From assembly GCA_007258455.2 (NCBI GenBank), contig VDFB02373365.1, positions 220,256,552-220,320,551 on the forward strand: a DNA stretch of 64,000 bases, in the 5' to 3' direction. The notes below the pieces were generated by a model. The model worked only from the letters and a program-made list of their open reading frames with translations, had not been told where the DNA came from and ran no database searches. Both the position numbers and the translations under genes were made by a program. This DNA comes from Sequoia sempervirens (lineage: Eukaryota > Streptophyta > Pinopsida > Cupressales > Cupressaceae). Shown here in pieces: positions 47,446-58,684 of the stretch; position 1 is the first letter of the stretch, and each line of letters opens with the position of its first letter.

Positions 47446-48738
47446 AACTTTTAATCCCCGCATATGATTCCTGAGAGTTAGATGGTGTGCGATATCGTAA
47501 GTCCTAAATCACCTTGGAATCACGACATTTACACCTACCTCCGTGATAACATCCTACCTCCTGACCTTACACAAAATCAACGTAAATCCTTCACCCAATG
47601 TACATCCTGCTATACCATCATGGGTATGATGGAACTCTTCTTAGGTGTCTGAACGAACCAGAAGCCCGCACTGCGTTAACTGAGGTACATAGTGGTGTTT
47701 GTGGGGCCCATTCTAATGGCATGGCCTTAGCTAAAAGGATTCTCAGAGCTGGATATTATTGGCCTACAATGGAGCATGACTCTTGTGAATTCGTGAAGAA
47801 ATGCATACCGTGTCAGCAACATGTGGATTTGATACATGCTCCTGCACAAGATTTGCAACCTATTATAGCACCATGGCCCTTTTCTCAGTGGGGTTTTGAC
47901 TTGATCGGCAAGACCTACCCTCCATCCTCTGATGGCCATACTTTCATCATTACCACCACTAAATACTTCACCAAGTGGGTGGAAGCAATGCCACTCTCCC
48001 AAATTACACGTATTTAGATATCCAAATTCATCCTCTTCCATATTCTCTGCAGATATGGAATCCCTTCCACCATCATCACTGACAATGGAAAGCTATTCAA
48101 AAACCAGTTCATGAAACACGTTTGTGAAACCTATCATTTCCAACATCGTTGGTCCATGCCCTATTACCCCCAAGGTAATGGTCAAGCGAAGGTAACCAAC
48201 AAAACACTTATCAAGATCCTTAAAAGGGTGGTCAATAGCATTGGTCGAGATTGGCACCTCCATCTCCATCTCGCTCTTTGGGCTTACTGCTCACACTCCC
48301 ACTGGCGCCACTCCATATTCACTCGTTTATGGTGTCGATGTCATCTTGTCGATCGAAGTTGAGATCCCATCACTTAGAATATCTCTAAAGAACCTCATAA
48401 GTGATGAAGACATTCGGGTTGCACGGCTCAGTCAATTGGAGCTACTAGATGAGAAGCGTATCAAGGCCTACAATCATCTTCAAGCATATCAACATCGTCT
48501 TAGGAGTTACAACAAGAAAGTTCGTCCTCGCCAGTTCAATGTTGGTGATCTAGTCCTCAAGGAGAATCAACGTACTCAACAAGATCGAGACAAGAATGGA
48601 AAGTTTGAGGCAAATTGGCTAGGTCCTTATGTTGTCATAGCTAAATATGGCTATGGGGAATATAGGCTTGCTACACCTGAAGGGGAGCCCCTAGAGGAGC
48701 CTATCAACATCATGCACCTGAAAAGATTTTATGCCTAA
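47446..48738 (+). pseudogene. Element B integrase, broken
   Basis: His/Cys finger (VHSGVCGAHSNG ... GYYWPTM ... KKCIPCQQH), then the core: FDLIGKTYPPSSDGH (Asp 47898), IITDNGKLF (Asp 48081), then QGNGQAKVTNK, where the third catalytic residue (Glu) is Lys, codon AAG at 48189. A TAG at 48015 and a frameshift near 48285 precede the C-terminal part (GATPYSLVYGVD, VLKENQR, WLGPYVV). Ends at 48738 with MHLKRFYA, closely like the end of element A's integrase. Confidence 0.85.
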
Positions 48739-51722
48739 GTCAGTTGGGTTATCCTATCCTAAAAATTACCAAAAAAAGTAAAAAAATGTCGAAAATACAA
48801 AAAATTCAAAAAATCCAAAAATAGTAAAGAGATATAATCCGTCCTATGGAGAAAACCACCCTTGGTGGCGCCTTGGATAAGTATGTTTGGTGAAAACCTA
48901 GTAACAAGCGTTATTTGTAGAGGGCTTAATCATTATCTACCTTGCGCCCTATTTACTTTATGCTTTCATCCATCATATCCTCACATCCTATCCTAGCATC
49001 CTATTGATCTAGTCATTTCATTCGTGTCTGCTTATCCCTTACTTGGTATGTTTTGGGTTGAGCATTGGACGATCTTCATTGGCTATCTGTAATCCTAAGC
49101 TTATATCCCAATTTGAGCTTGTGTTGTCAGTCAGTCTCCCACCTTCACTTAAGGTCCTTCATCGTGTCAGTCCTCATTAGGTCTCATCCTGTCCTATCAT
49201 TAATAATGAATTCGACTACGTACACCTTAATGTGCTCGCGGTCCACCCCGACGGATATCCTCGTTAGTTTTTAGTATCTGGAATAGTACGTTCTGCAAAC
49301 TACCTTGGATTTCCCCCTCAGGCTTCCACATGTCATGTCATGTCGGTCTTCCGTCCTTCTGTCTAGTCCCTTCTTTTGTCATTGGTCTTTTTCAAACTAT
49401 GTTGCCCCTGTGCTTTCATGTAGGCAAGGTCGATCATTTGATCCACCCCCAAGGCTTTTGTCCTTCTGGTCTTTGTCATCCATCTTCGTTTCCATCGTCC
49501 TCTTTTCGCTTTATCCACGGTCTTTTATCGAACTAAGAGGGCTCTGCGCTTTCACGTAGGCAAGGCTAATCTTTGATCAGCCCCCAAGCCCCTAGGTCTT
49601 TAGGGCATGTCGGTCATTTGTCCTGTGTTTTGTGTCTTGTGTCATGTCGTCAAGCATGTCACTATCTCGCTGGTTCTTAACAAACAAGAGTCATTAGTAT
49701 TAGGAGGTCCAATCAGTTTCGAATATCATGCGTCATGTCGATCACTTAGTTTTGTCTCCATCTTTGGTCTTAACATGATGCATCCTTCCTAATCAGACCG
49801 TATCAATCCCATCCACCTTTTGATCCTATGGCAAAGAACGTTTGAAATTGATTGTGATCTTGTGATGCTTTTGGCTTTTGTTTATCATTTGAGCTTCCTA
49901 TTATACCTCGTCATGGTCGCCTTGATCCATCATATCATGGTGTGCTTTGACTGGTAAACATAGGGGCATATCTTGATCTTTTGTTCGTTATTGTCTGCTT
50001 GGTTGTCCCGCGTAGTACCCACCAAGATCCCTACGGTCTTGAGTTACGCTGGGGAATCCTTTTTGCCTGTGGTTATCCCAATGCCTGGCCCGACCAAAGT
50101 CATTGTGACTTTGGGGTGTTGGGATAGCCTTCTTGCCTGTTGTGTTTGTTTCATGCATCAGACACTAATCTGCCTTGGTTCCTCATACCCTGGCACATCG
50201 TGTCTTGTACTATAACAAAAATCAGTGCTCCGAAAATTGGCAAATAGCATTAGGATTGCACTTCATTTTCCATCTCGTTGCATTGCATTTATCCTCCACC
50301 CATCTTGTCCCTAACCTATGACTAGTAATTTTGGTTGTGCAAACATTCATCTCCCCTATTCTTTTCTTCTCAGGATGCATATGGTTTTGACAGGTGCAGT
50401 ATCACACCTGTCATCCCTTATTTTCATAATGATTACAGGGAAAGTACTTGCCATAAGCAAAAGCAAGTATGATATGCAAATAAAGGAGGTCTACCCATAG
50501 CTTCCATCACTATGCAAGCCCTTATTTACACTCATGCCCATGCTAATTTAATTCAGATATTAATCCCATCACTCATGTAGGTTGCATTCATTTTATAACG
50601 CCAATAGTACCAAGGTCATCTCTGTTGTCAAATCCCTGGTCTATGACGTGCAAAATGAGCAAAGCAACTAAGATTGATACATAACTACAAGGAAAAGCTT
50701 GTTTGTCATAGAAACAGGTGAATCCAATCATTAACCAATCTTGGTCGATATCATACTAAAGTACAATTTGATCTCAAATGGCATCACTGTCATCTCATCT
50801 AGCATGGGAGGTTCATTGCATTGCATTTCATCCCATGTGCATTTATCATATCATGTTCATTTTAAGTTGTTTAGATTAATCTTAATTGGTTATTCTAAGC
50901 ATCTTACGTCCATTTCATTATCAATTCATTGCATTAACATTTTTCATATTAGTCCATCTCATTACATACATTGCATAAATCGCATTGCATTACATTTTAT
51001 ATATCGGTCCATCACATTGCATTCTCATAACATACATCAAATCATAATAATAGCAAATTGATTGTACAGTGTACAACACAAATGTCCATCTGCTATAAGT
51101 CTATTGACGTTTTTGGATCACATTTGTTGATTACATACATTGCATACATCGCCACCTGCATCACAAATCATTAGGCTCATGTCCATAGCATATAATATCA
51201 TAAATCATTCATCACACCCTGCATCACAAAGCGTTAGGCATAATGCATTTCATCCATTGCATCCACATAGACATAAATGTAACTCACCATAAACACATAC
51301 ATCATCATAATTCATAATAAAAACATGTACATACACATGCATAAATAAATCATCCATCACATAAGCACAAAATAGTGTCGATAAGGGCTATCGCATATCA
51401 TATAAATATCAAAATATCATGTTCATCACAAGGTCAATGACAAAGTCCATCACATACATCGATAATCATCGAATAAAATACAAGTACAAGGCTCTGAATC
51501 AAATGTAGAGACTATCTCAATGACTAAAATCATCTATATCTAATCTGCACTGTGGGATCTGTGGTCTCTGCCCTGTGTACTGCACATCCACCCTGCACCT
51601 GTCAAAACCTGTATCATGTCCTCTCTCATCTGTCCTCACTACCCTGAGCTACCGGCATCTGACCTCTACAGGGAATCTGGCACTAGTCCTCTGCACAGGG
51701 GAGTCTCTCGATAGTTGTACCC
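48739..51722 (+). other. Element B 3' region without sense-strand gene
   Basis: No domain on the plus strand. 48770-48830 is an A-rich run. Two copies of CTTTCA(C/T)GTAGGCAAGG with GATCA...CCCCCAAG lie near 49418 and 49549 (period about 131 bp). 50800-51460 is saturated with CATTGCATT, CATCACAT and CATACAT words, a low-complexity tract. Confidence 0.55.
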
Positions 51723-52261
51723 TCATGTATGTGTCCCTAATGATCGTGACAGCGTTGGCATCTGTGGTACTGCTCGAATATATGGAGGTACACGACGTGC
51801 GGGATCTGGAACCTCTCTGAAGTACACCCCCATGTAGTAACTGGCCTCCCTCATGTACTCGTCTCTCTCTGCTGCCTGTATCCTGGTCATGTCTCGCTCC
51901 ACCCTATACCTGTCTCGTAATCCGGTTAGGTGCCTCCTCTCCTGATCCCATGCATCTTGTGCCATCCTCAGCTGGTCTATCTGTGTCTGCATCTGTGACA
52001 TCTGCTCTGCGGTCACATCCCTCTCATCCTGCAAGGCATGTGCATGTGCCTCTGTTGCATTCCTCTCATCCTGCACGGTTTGCATATGTGCCATCGCTGC
52101 CTTTGCTCTCTCTAGTATTGACCCTGCCTCTCTGGTTCTCAACTTTGCACACTCTGCTTTGTCTCGGAGCTCATCTCGCTCCCTCCTCAGCTCGATCCTC
52201 TCCCTCTGCATCTCTACCAACTGCCTCATCAAGTCCTCCCTCTCTCTCTCTGCATCATGCA
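51723..52261 (-). CDS. Antisense coiled-coil ORF in the 3' region of element B, N-terminus in gap
   Basis: About 180 open codons on the minus strand, entering the N gap without a stop upstream (AEREREDLMRQLVEMQRER at its visible start), so the true start is missing. The first 125 residues are charged, in RERDELRDKAE / ERAKAAMAHMQTVQDERNA / DERDVTAEQMSQMQTQIDQL style, typical of a long coiled coil. The tail is different (YFREVPDPARRVPPYIRAVP). It is the longest uninterrupted frame in the 3' part of the element and opposite to gag-pol. Antisense ORFs after integrase are known in Grande and other Tat-type elements; whether this one is homologous is not established. Function unknown. Confidence 0.6.
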
Positions 52262-52361
52262 NNNNNNNNNNNNNNNNNNNNNNNNNNNNNNNNNNNNNNN
52301 NNNNNNNNNNNNNNNNNNNNNNNNNNNNNNNNNNNNNNNNNNNNNNNNNNNNNNNNNNNNN
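52262..52361. other. Assembly gap (100 N)
   Basis: Exactly 100 Ns, the usual placeholder for a gap of unknown size. The sequence on either side is unrelated, so the 3' end of element B and the start of the antisense ORF probably lie in it. Confidence 0.95.
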
Positions 52362-52789
52362 AAATGGAGGGTTGAAATTGATTTATAATGAGTGGTTAGG
52401 ATTGAATGAGAGGAATTTTGAATTTGAATTGAGAGGGAGGGAGATATCAAATGTTGGTAGTTGGTGTATTGAGGGTTGTGATTGATTGGATTAAATGAAT
52501 GGTTAAGATTAAAAACTTTGATTTGGATTTGGATAGAAGATAGTTTGAAATGAATGGCTAGGATTTACTTGATTAATTTGACGGATAGGATTTACGATTG
52601 AATCTATTTAGAATTGATTATTTGGATTTAAATTGATTTTTAATTGGTTGGCAGTTGGAATTTGATGGCTAAAATTGATTTAATGATTTGGATGGCTATA
52701 GAGTATATGTTGATTGCGTTTGAAATTTTTAAGAATGTTAAATTAAGCAAATGAATGATGTGGTCTCACATTTATACCATCCACTAGCA
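52362..52789. other. AT/G-rich spacer with GGATTTGGATT-like repetition
   Basis: Degenerate GAATGG(T/C)TA(A/G)GATT and GATTTGGATTT words recur. No gene. It does not match the element B 5' LTR. Confidence 0.5.
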
Positions 52790-53083
52790 TCAAAAGGTTT
52801 CTCCTTGTCGACCATCTTGAAACATATGAACACGAAACTTGCAACGACCATATTGAGTCAGCTTCAAAAACATCCCTGGGAAAGGGAAATTCAATGCAGT
52901 CCAAGCTAGAAGATAAGCAGGACCTATTTCAAATTTGCATGCATTCCCATGTTGGCACACACCACAAAAACTTGGCGAAAACAACTTAGATACTAAGTCG
53001 GCCCAACGAACACTTAACCCTTGAAATATCAACTCCATACCACAAGCGATACCAGAGAAGCAAGTTAGCATCACGTGGATCAC
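52790..53083 (-). pseudogene. Possible cysteine-rich WAK/LRK10L-type extracellular fragment
   Basis: A 97-codon minus-strand frame with MELIFQGLSVRWADL and FCGVCQHGNACKFEI. The pattern 'L..GL.V.W......C..C...G.C.F' is reminiscent of the C-terminal cysteine-rich domain of wall-associated-kinase-like receptors. There is no signal peptide, transmembrane segment or kinase beside it, and the second half has no recognised similarity. It could be an exon fragment or chance. Confidence 0.3.
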
Positions 53084-54770
53084 ATTACAAGCATCAAATG
53101 ATATTCAAGAATATTTCCATGCCCTTCTTTCACAGTTTTATCCATCAATATTCAGGCGCAAACAAACAGAGACAAAACCAATATCTATTGCAAACTCAGA
53201 CAACATAGTCTTCAGATATAACTTTGACAGCTCAACTTGCAATACACTTCAACAACTAAACCTCAAGAAGAGACAACAAATAGACATGATAAACACTTCC
53301 TCCAAATAGCAAGACCACAATAGTAACTGCAAAGAAATGCAAAGCATTTCTTAGAACCTTCCACAACTACAACAATACAGTCTTCACACTGCTTACTCAG
53401 GAAACTTCTACAGTAACATTTATGATCCAAAAACTGACATACACATACGTCACACATGACTATGTTTATCCTTCAAACCGAAAGACCATATCTTCAAATG
53501 CAGAGGAATGCAAAACATTCTCTAGAGCTTCTTAGAGCACCTTCCTGAGCCACTGATTGTAAGAGAATTTTTTATACATTTTACATCAACAAACAGTGAA
53601 CACAACACTCACATGAACCATAAGAAATATAGGACAAATGTTAAAGCAACTCATGACATTCAACAACATTCATAATACTTCTAATCAACATTTCGATTGC
53701 AGAATTTGTAACCATCCATACACTACCACTTTGCTGACAATAGAAACATCATCAAGAACCTCCACACTAATTGACATCAATCACAACACTGCCACATACT
53801 TGCAACAGATTTCTTATGGTAATTACTTTAAATAAATTTCTCCTCTTATTGTTGGCTACTTTACATAAATTTGTCCATTAAGTCTTGACCTTATAAGTAT
53901 AGTTATAAAAGTCAAGCATACGTTTATTATTTATTAAGGAAGACGAAGATAGACATTATCTCCTAATGTATTTCCTATTTGCCACCTTTCTTTGCCAATT
54001 ATGATTTGAATCAATCTATATCTCATGGTGTTTTGGGACTTTTTCCCCAAGTGAAAAGAAAGTTATTTTTACAGGAAATAACCCTTCAAAATTAAAAAGG
54101 AGATTGAAAATAAAGAATTTATGAAACTTTAGTCAAAAGAGAAATAATAATGAAAAATTGTAAAATCCCTTTTAAAAAGGAGGAATAATAGTATTTAGTA
54201 AATAGTTATCAAAGACAACCATTGAGAAAAGGTGTGGTGGTTTAGAAACCCCCCTTAAAAAGTTGTGATACTTGGAAAGGGATGGAGTTCACTAAAGGAA
54301 GATGGGGGTTTGGTATGCTTTGGACATAGAAGAGAGCATACATAGTATATCTAACTTAGGGTATAGAGTAAAATTATCCTGGCCAAGGCTTGTGGGGAAT
54401 ATAAGCATGTGTTTTTGCACAAGGACCTCCAAAGTGTGTCATAGCTATGTAACTAAGACAACTAAAATCCTCCTAAGGTGAGTGATTTTTCCAAGAGATT
54501 TGTGTCACACAAGTATTGAACTTATTGTTATTAAGAGATTCAAATATATATATCAATGAGTTGAGTTGATATAATTAAATTGTCTAAAGAAATTATTTGT
54601 TTTATTACATTTAGATTCATATTGGTGTGTGTGTTCTTAATGTGCTAAAGTCTTAAGATAGTTTATTTTGATAGGCAAGCATTTTTGTGTGTTTCTTCTA
54701 AATTCTAAATAGACTATATAATTTTAAACTTAGATAATAACATTTCCAAATCCGCTATCATAAATTAACT
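53084..54770. other. Spacer, nothing recognised
   Basis: A weak internal repeat (GAAATGCAAAGCATTTCTTAGA near 53330 and GAATGCAAAACATTCTCTAGA near 53505) is the only structure seen. The small frames at 53263-53457 and 53638-53835 have no domain. Confidence 0.45.
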
Positions 54771-54777
54771 ATGATAT

Positions 54778-56636
54778 ATTAAATCTTTCTGATTTTATAC
54801 TCAAGGAAAAATAGTACTTCTCATGGCAAACCCATGATTGTGTTAAGGACTTCATTAATAATTTAAAAATGTCTTTTTCAAAGCTTAAGTTTCTTAAACT
54901 ATTGTATGAAATTGGTCCAAGTCTGATTTGGTGGAGTATATGGTTGTAGCACAATCAAAGAATCTCCAATGATACAAGAAAAGACGTAAGTCTAGAGTAA
55001 AATTGTGGCAAATGTGAAAGAGACTTGTAAGGTTTAGGTTCATCGTACTCAAGTTGAATCTGGGTGGGAATTTAAGAGTCTCAATAAACTAGATATCCCT
55101 ATAGATCCTTCCTCCTTTCCTGACTAAACAAATAATCAAAATAAACATTTAATTTGGTAAGAACATCCACCAAGCTTGGTTTAAGTTAATGTGTATGGAA
55201 CTTCATGGGGTAATTTCAAGGATGCAAGCATGGGAAGTGTTTGTCATGACCATAATGATTTGACTGCCTTCTAATTTATTTGCAAAGTGCAAAAGGCCTC
55301 TACTAATCATGCTAAAGTTATAAAGTTATAACCATTTGTCAAGCCATTTAGAAGTTAAAAATGACATCGTATTTGAATTATTCTGGGATTCAATTCCAAG
55401 GATCTCTTTAAACATCAAGCTTCTTCCTATCTTCAGAACTAGCAATTGAATGAATGCATAAAAGACCTCCTTAATGGCTTAAATGGATAAATAAAGACAT
55501 GTGAAAAGAGAACGAAATCAAGTTGCTACTTCTTCTGTCAAATTCGTTTCTAATTAAAACAAAATAAACTACAAACTAGAGAAAAACAGATGTTTCCTTG
55601 GGATTCAAACAACAAATTTGGCAGCCTTGTGGGCTATTGATTTTATACTGTGTTTTAGATCTCTATCGTGTGGTCAAGTTCAATGGCATCTTTTTGAGAT
55701 GTTTACCATTTACACTTAGTTTACTCTTTTTATAAAATCTTTCAAATTTTATACTTACCGAAAAATGATACTACACATGGCAAACCAAATATTATGTTAA
55801 AGGGCTTGTTTAGTAATCAAAGAATGCCTTATTCAAAGCTTAAGGTTCTTAATTGATCCAAGTTTGATTTGGTGAAATATAAGATTGTAGCACAATCAAA
55901 GAATCTTCAATGATACAAGCAAACACATAAATTCACAGTAAATCATGGCAACTGTGAAAGAAACCTTTAATGCTTAGATTCATCATTCTCAAGTTGAACC
56001 TGGGTGGGAATTTAAGAGTCTTAGTACACTAGTTATCCCTATAGATCCTTCCTCTTCCTTTCATAACTAAACAAATAATCAGAAGGAGCATTTAATTTGG
56101 TAAGAACATCCTCCCCCAAGCTTGGTTTAAGTTAATATGTACGAAGTATCATGGGGCAATCTCGGGAATGCGAGCATGGGAGGTGCTTACCATGACCACA
56201 ATAAGTTGTTCATCTTCTAATTTATTTGCAAATTGTAAAAGGCTTCTGTTAATCATGCTATATTACGATCATTTGTCAAGCAATTTTAGAAGTTAAACAA
56301 TGACATCATACTTGCATGGGAGGTGTTTGCCATGACCATAATAAGTTTTCATCTTCTAATTTATTTGCAATTTGTAAAAGGCTTATGTTAATCATGCCAT
56401 ATCATGACCATTTATCAAGCCATTTTAGAAGTTAAACAATGACATCATACTTGTATTGTTCTCAAATGCAATAAGGATCACTTTATACATCAAGCTTCTT
56501 CCTATCTTTAGCACTATCAGTTGAATGGTGCAGTGAAAGTTCTTAATGGCTTAATGGATAACTAGAGACATGTTGAAAAGAGAAGTAAATCAAGTTGATA
56601 TTTTTTTTCAAATTTGTTTCTAATTAAAACAATGAA
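54778..56636. repeat. Two-copy tandem duplication (period about 957 bp) with nested 140-bp duplication
   Basis: Copy 1 (about 54778-55565) and copy 2 (about 55737-56636) share TTGTAGCACAATCAAAGAAT, CTGGGTGGGAATTTAAGAGT and CCCTATAGATCCTTCCTC in the same order. Copy 2 contains an extra internal duplication: about 56171-56311 is repeated at about 56312-56455 (GCATGGGAGGTG...ACCATGACCA). No coding function is visible. Confidence 0.8.
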
Positions 56637-57493
56637 TTTGCTTGATTAGTTTGAATTCCTTTTTCAAATAGACTAGTTTTTACATTCATTGACTAGAGAA
56701 ATCCAGAATGTCATTAAAATACATTAGGTCGGAACATAAAACTCATGACAACGCTTTCAAAAAATGTATACAGGTCATGCAACGTTATGGCTGCATGAAA
56801 AATCAAGTTTGAAAGGAAGAGTGTAATACCCAAAAAAAACGTGAACTGAGACTGGTCATGAAAAAAAGAATTTAAACAAATGTCCAGACTACTTGGTTTC
56901 TTCTGAATAGAAAACAGTACTTAGTTTGTGTGCTAGGAGGACAGACCTCTTTTTTGCATATTATGTTTCTGTCCTCAATAAAGGTCAAGAAAACATACTA
57001 CGTGCTTAAACTGGCAAAAACCCTGGTGTAAGAAATGGGATTTGTGTAGATTCATTCTACACTGTTAGCATTTTAACATGTAACATTTAACGTAATAGTG
57101 ATCAATTATCACAATTCCGTGCATAACAAATCTATATAGCAAAAAATGGTACTGAATACCCAAGAGATAAACCATTTTGTTACTATAAAATATTACCAAT
57201 ACCAACTAATTAATTATATATCAAGCGTGTACAGACACTGTGTTTAAACTTGTGCAGTCACCACTTAAAATCAAAGATATACAGTAGTTTTTTGTAACTT
57301 TTGATCACGTTTTGGTGTTTGCTAAAATAGACAGAAACCCAATGCCAAACCCGACCATAGACAAATTTACAAAAAAGCTGGTACGAGAACAAGCATTTCA
57401 AAGTTACGCTTCATCATACATAATAGTGAGTTACGCTGAGGATCTTGCAGCCTTTAGTACAAAATTTAGAACATCAAAACAGGTTAACTGCCA
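56637..57493. other. Spacer; probable 3' flank of the minus-strand gene
   Basis: No domain. The part next to 57494 would be the 3' UTR of the selenoprotein-H-like gene. The plus-strand open frame 57312-57611 is the shadow of that gene's last exon. Confidence 0.45.
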
Positions 57494-57896
57494 TCACTTT
57501 ATCTTTCCAATTATCTCTGAAATTGTTCCATCCAGATCATACTGTTTCAGTTTGGTGAAAGGTCTTGGCATATCCTGCATGATAACCAAACAAATTAATA
57601 CAAATGTGTAGTTTAAATCTGAAATGTAAGTCTGAATTGCTGAAATTTGATCCCCGTTATATAATCAGAATAATTGGTGCAAGTTATACAGCATTGCTTG
57701 ATAGAAAAAGAATACCTGAAGTGAAAGGAATATGTTTCCTTCCCCATCACGAATCTCAAAACAGCCTCTTCTTGGCTGCATACGCATTTACAAGAATTTA
57801 ATTGCATAAGGAAAACTTCTGGTAAGATATGAACTGAATAATAAATAACTCCACAAGTAAATACCCTGCCATTTATCACTGAAAATCCTTCAAACC
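57494..57896 (-). CDS. Selenoprotein-H-like (Rdx-type) protein, last exons
   Basis: Three minus-strand exons join in frame. Exon 57716-57775 (60 nt, phase 0; acceptor TGCAG, donor GTATTC) encodes PRRGCFEIRDGEGNIFLSLQ. The last exon, 57494-57574 (acceptor ATGCAG), encodes DMPRPFTKLKQYDLDG and ends IIGKIK then TGA. A tentative earlier exon, 57865-57896, gives FEGFSVING before donor GTATTT. 'NP.KPRRG.FE' followed by 'M.RPF..LK..D....I..II.KIK' is the C-terminal half of plant SelH-like nuclear thioredoxin-fold proteins. The CxxC redox exon is not found in the next kilobases, so the gene either has a long intron beyond the recognised part or is truncated. Exons here have no stops or shifts. Confidence 0.65.
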
Positions 57897-58445
57897 CTGT
57901 CCCACACGAGGGCATTTACGATTCATGTATGTCACACAAAGATGAAGTTGATCAGAAATTATCTCTAACCAGGTACACTTACCACTTTAAATGAAAGTGG
58001 TTAAATAGCTTACTGAAAGTGTGGCTGCTATCATCAATTGTGAAGAAGAAAACTGATAAAAAACAATCAAGATAAAAACAGATAGTGCCTTAACATATTG
58101 ATATTTATTTTAAATTGGTTTATAATGAAAAAGAAAGAAAGATGCAACATAGACACAAACACAGCTTATACACCATTCAATTCTTATGGGAGCGTCAAGG
58201 GAATCAAAATGCATTATAACTCAACGTGTAGGTTGAGTCTAAATTAAATGGATTTGTATTCCTTCATTAAGACAAATAAAAGCCTAAACTAATGCTAAGA
58301 GCTATAAGATATGATGGCAAACTCCATTATTAAGAAGTTGAACTATGAAATTGCAAAAAAAACATATGGTTAACACCACTATAAATGAAACTGACCATGC
58401 TGAGCCCCAGCTTAGGCAGCATCTGAAACTGACTCACTATTGAAT
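57897..58445. other. Spacer or intron, nothing recognised
   Basis: No exon with the expected CxxC motif of the SelH-like family was seen on the minus strand. If the gene is intact this is intron sequence. Confidence 0.4.
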
Positions 58446-58684
58446 TTAACTGGACTCAGATTTTAAAGAATGAGCCAGTCCATCAAGACTTGCAAGCAAC
58501 ATATTGACACTTGGATCATAAAAATGAAATCTGCCATCCTTCCATTTCAGTTCTTGATTTTGGTAATTTTAAGGAGAACATAAGGCACTTCAGCAATGAA
58601 TTTCGTCAGTTTATAGTTTTTTAATGCAATATCACCAAATTTCCTCCATGGGGATTGGATTTGCACCTTATAATTTGAGCCTCT
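58446..58684 (-). pseudogene. Unidentified coding fragment with one frameshift (minus strand)
   Basis: From 58684 down the frame reads VQIQSPWRKFGDIALKNYKL and EVPYVLLKITKIKN. It shifts near 58553, then continues ELKWKDGRFHFYDPSVNMLL, LASLDGLAHSLKSESS and TAA at 58446. Both halves have normal protein composition over about 78 codons, ending in a plausible C-terminus, and TTTTTTAG just before 58684 could be a splice acceptor. I do not recognise the family. It lies upstream of, and on the same strand as, the SelH-like exons but ends in a stop, so it is a separate gene remnant. Confidence 0.4.

Larger units (their letters stand above)
36308..52261 (+). mobile_element. Element B: long Tat-like Ty3/gypsy retrotransposon, inactive, 3' end not seen
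   Basis: A 5' LTR-like segment, primer-binding site (37538), 3.2-kb leader, gag (40768), protease, RT, native RNase H, second RNase H, integrase (to 48738), a 3' region of about 3 kb and an antisense ORF ending at the 100-N gap. The domain order matches the usual Tat order. At least 15.9 kb long before any 3' LTR, which is in the gap or lost. Many CAG-to-TAG stops, at least four frameshifts and a changed integrase catalytic residue make it dead. Codon-level decay resembles element A. Confidence 0.85.

Noticed and set aside
57312..57611. 99-codon plus-strand ORF
   Set aside because: Opposite strand of the SelH-like last exon and its 3' flank; minus-strand splice sites and homology are more convincing.
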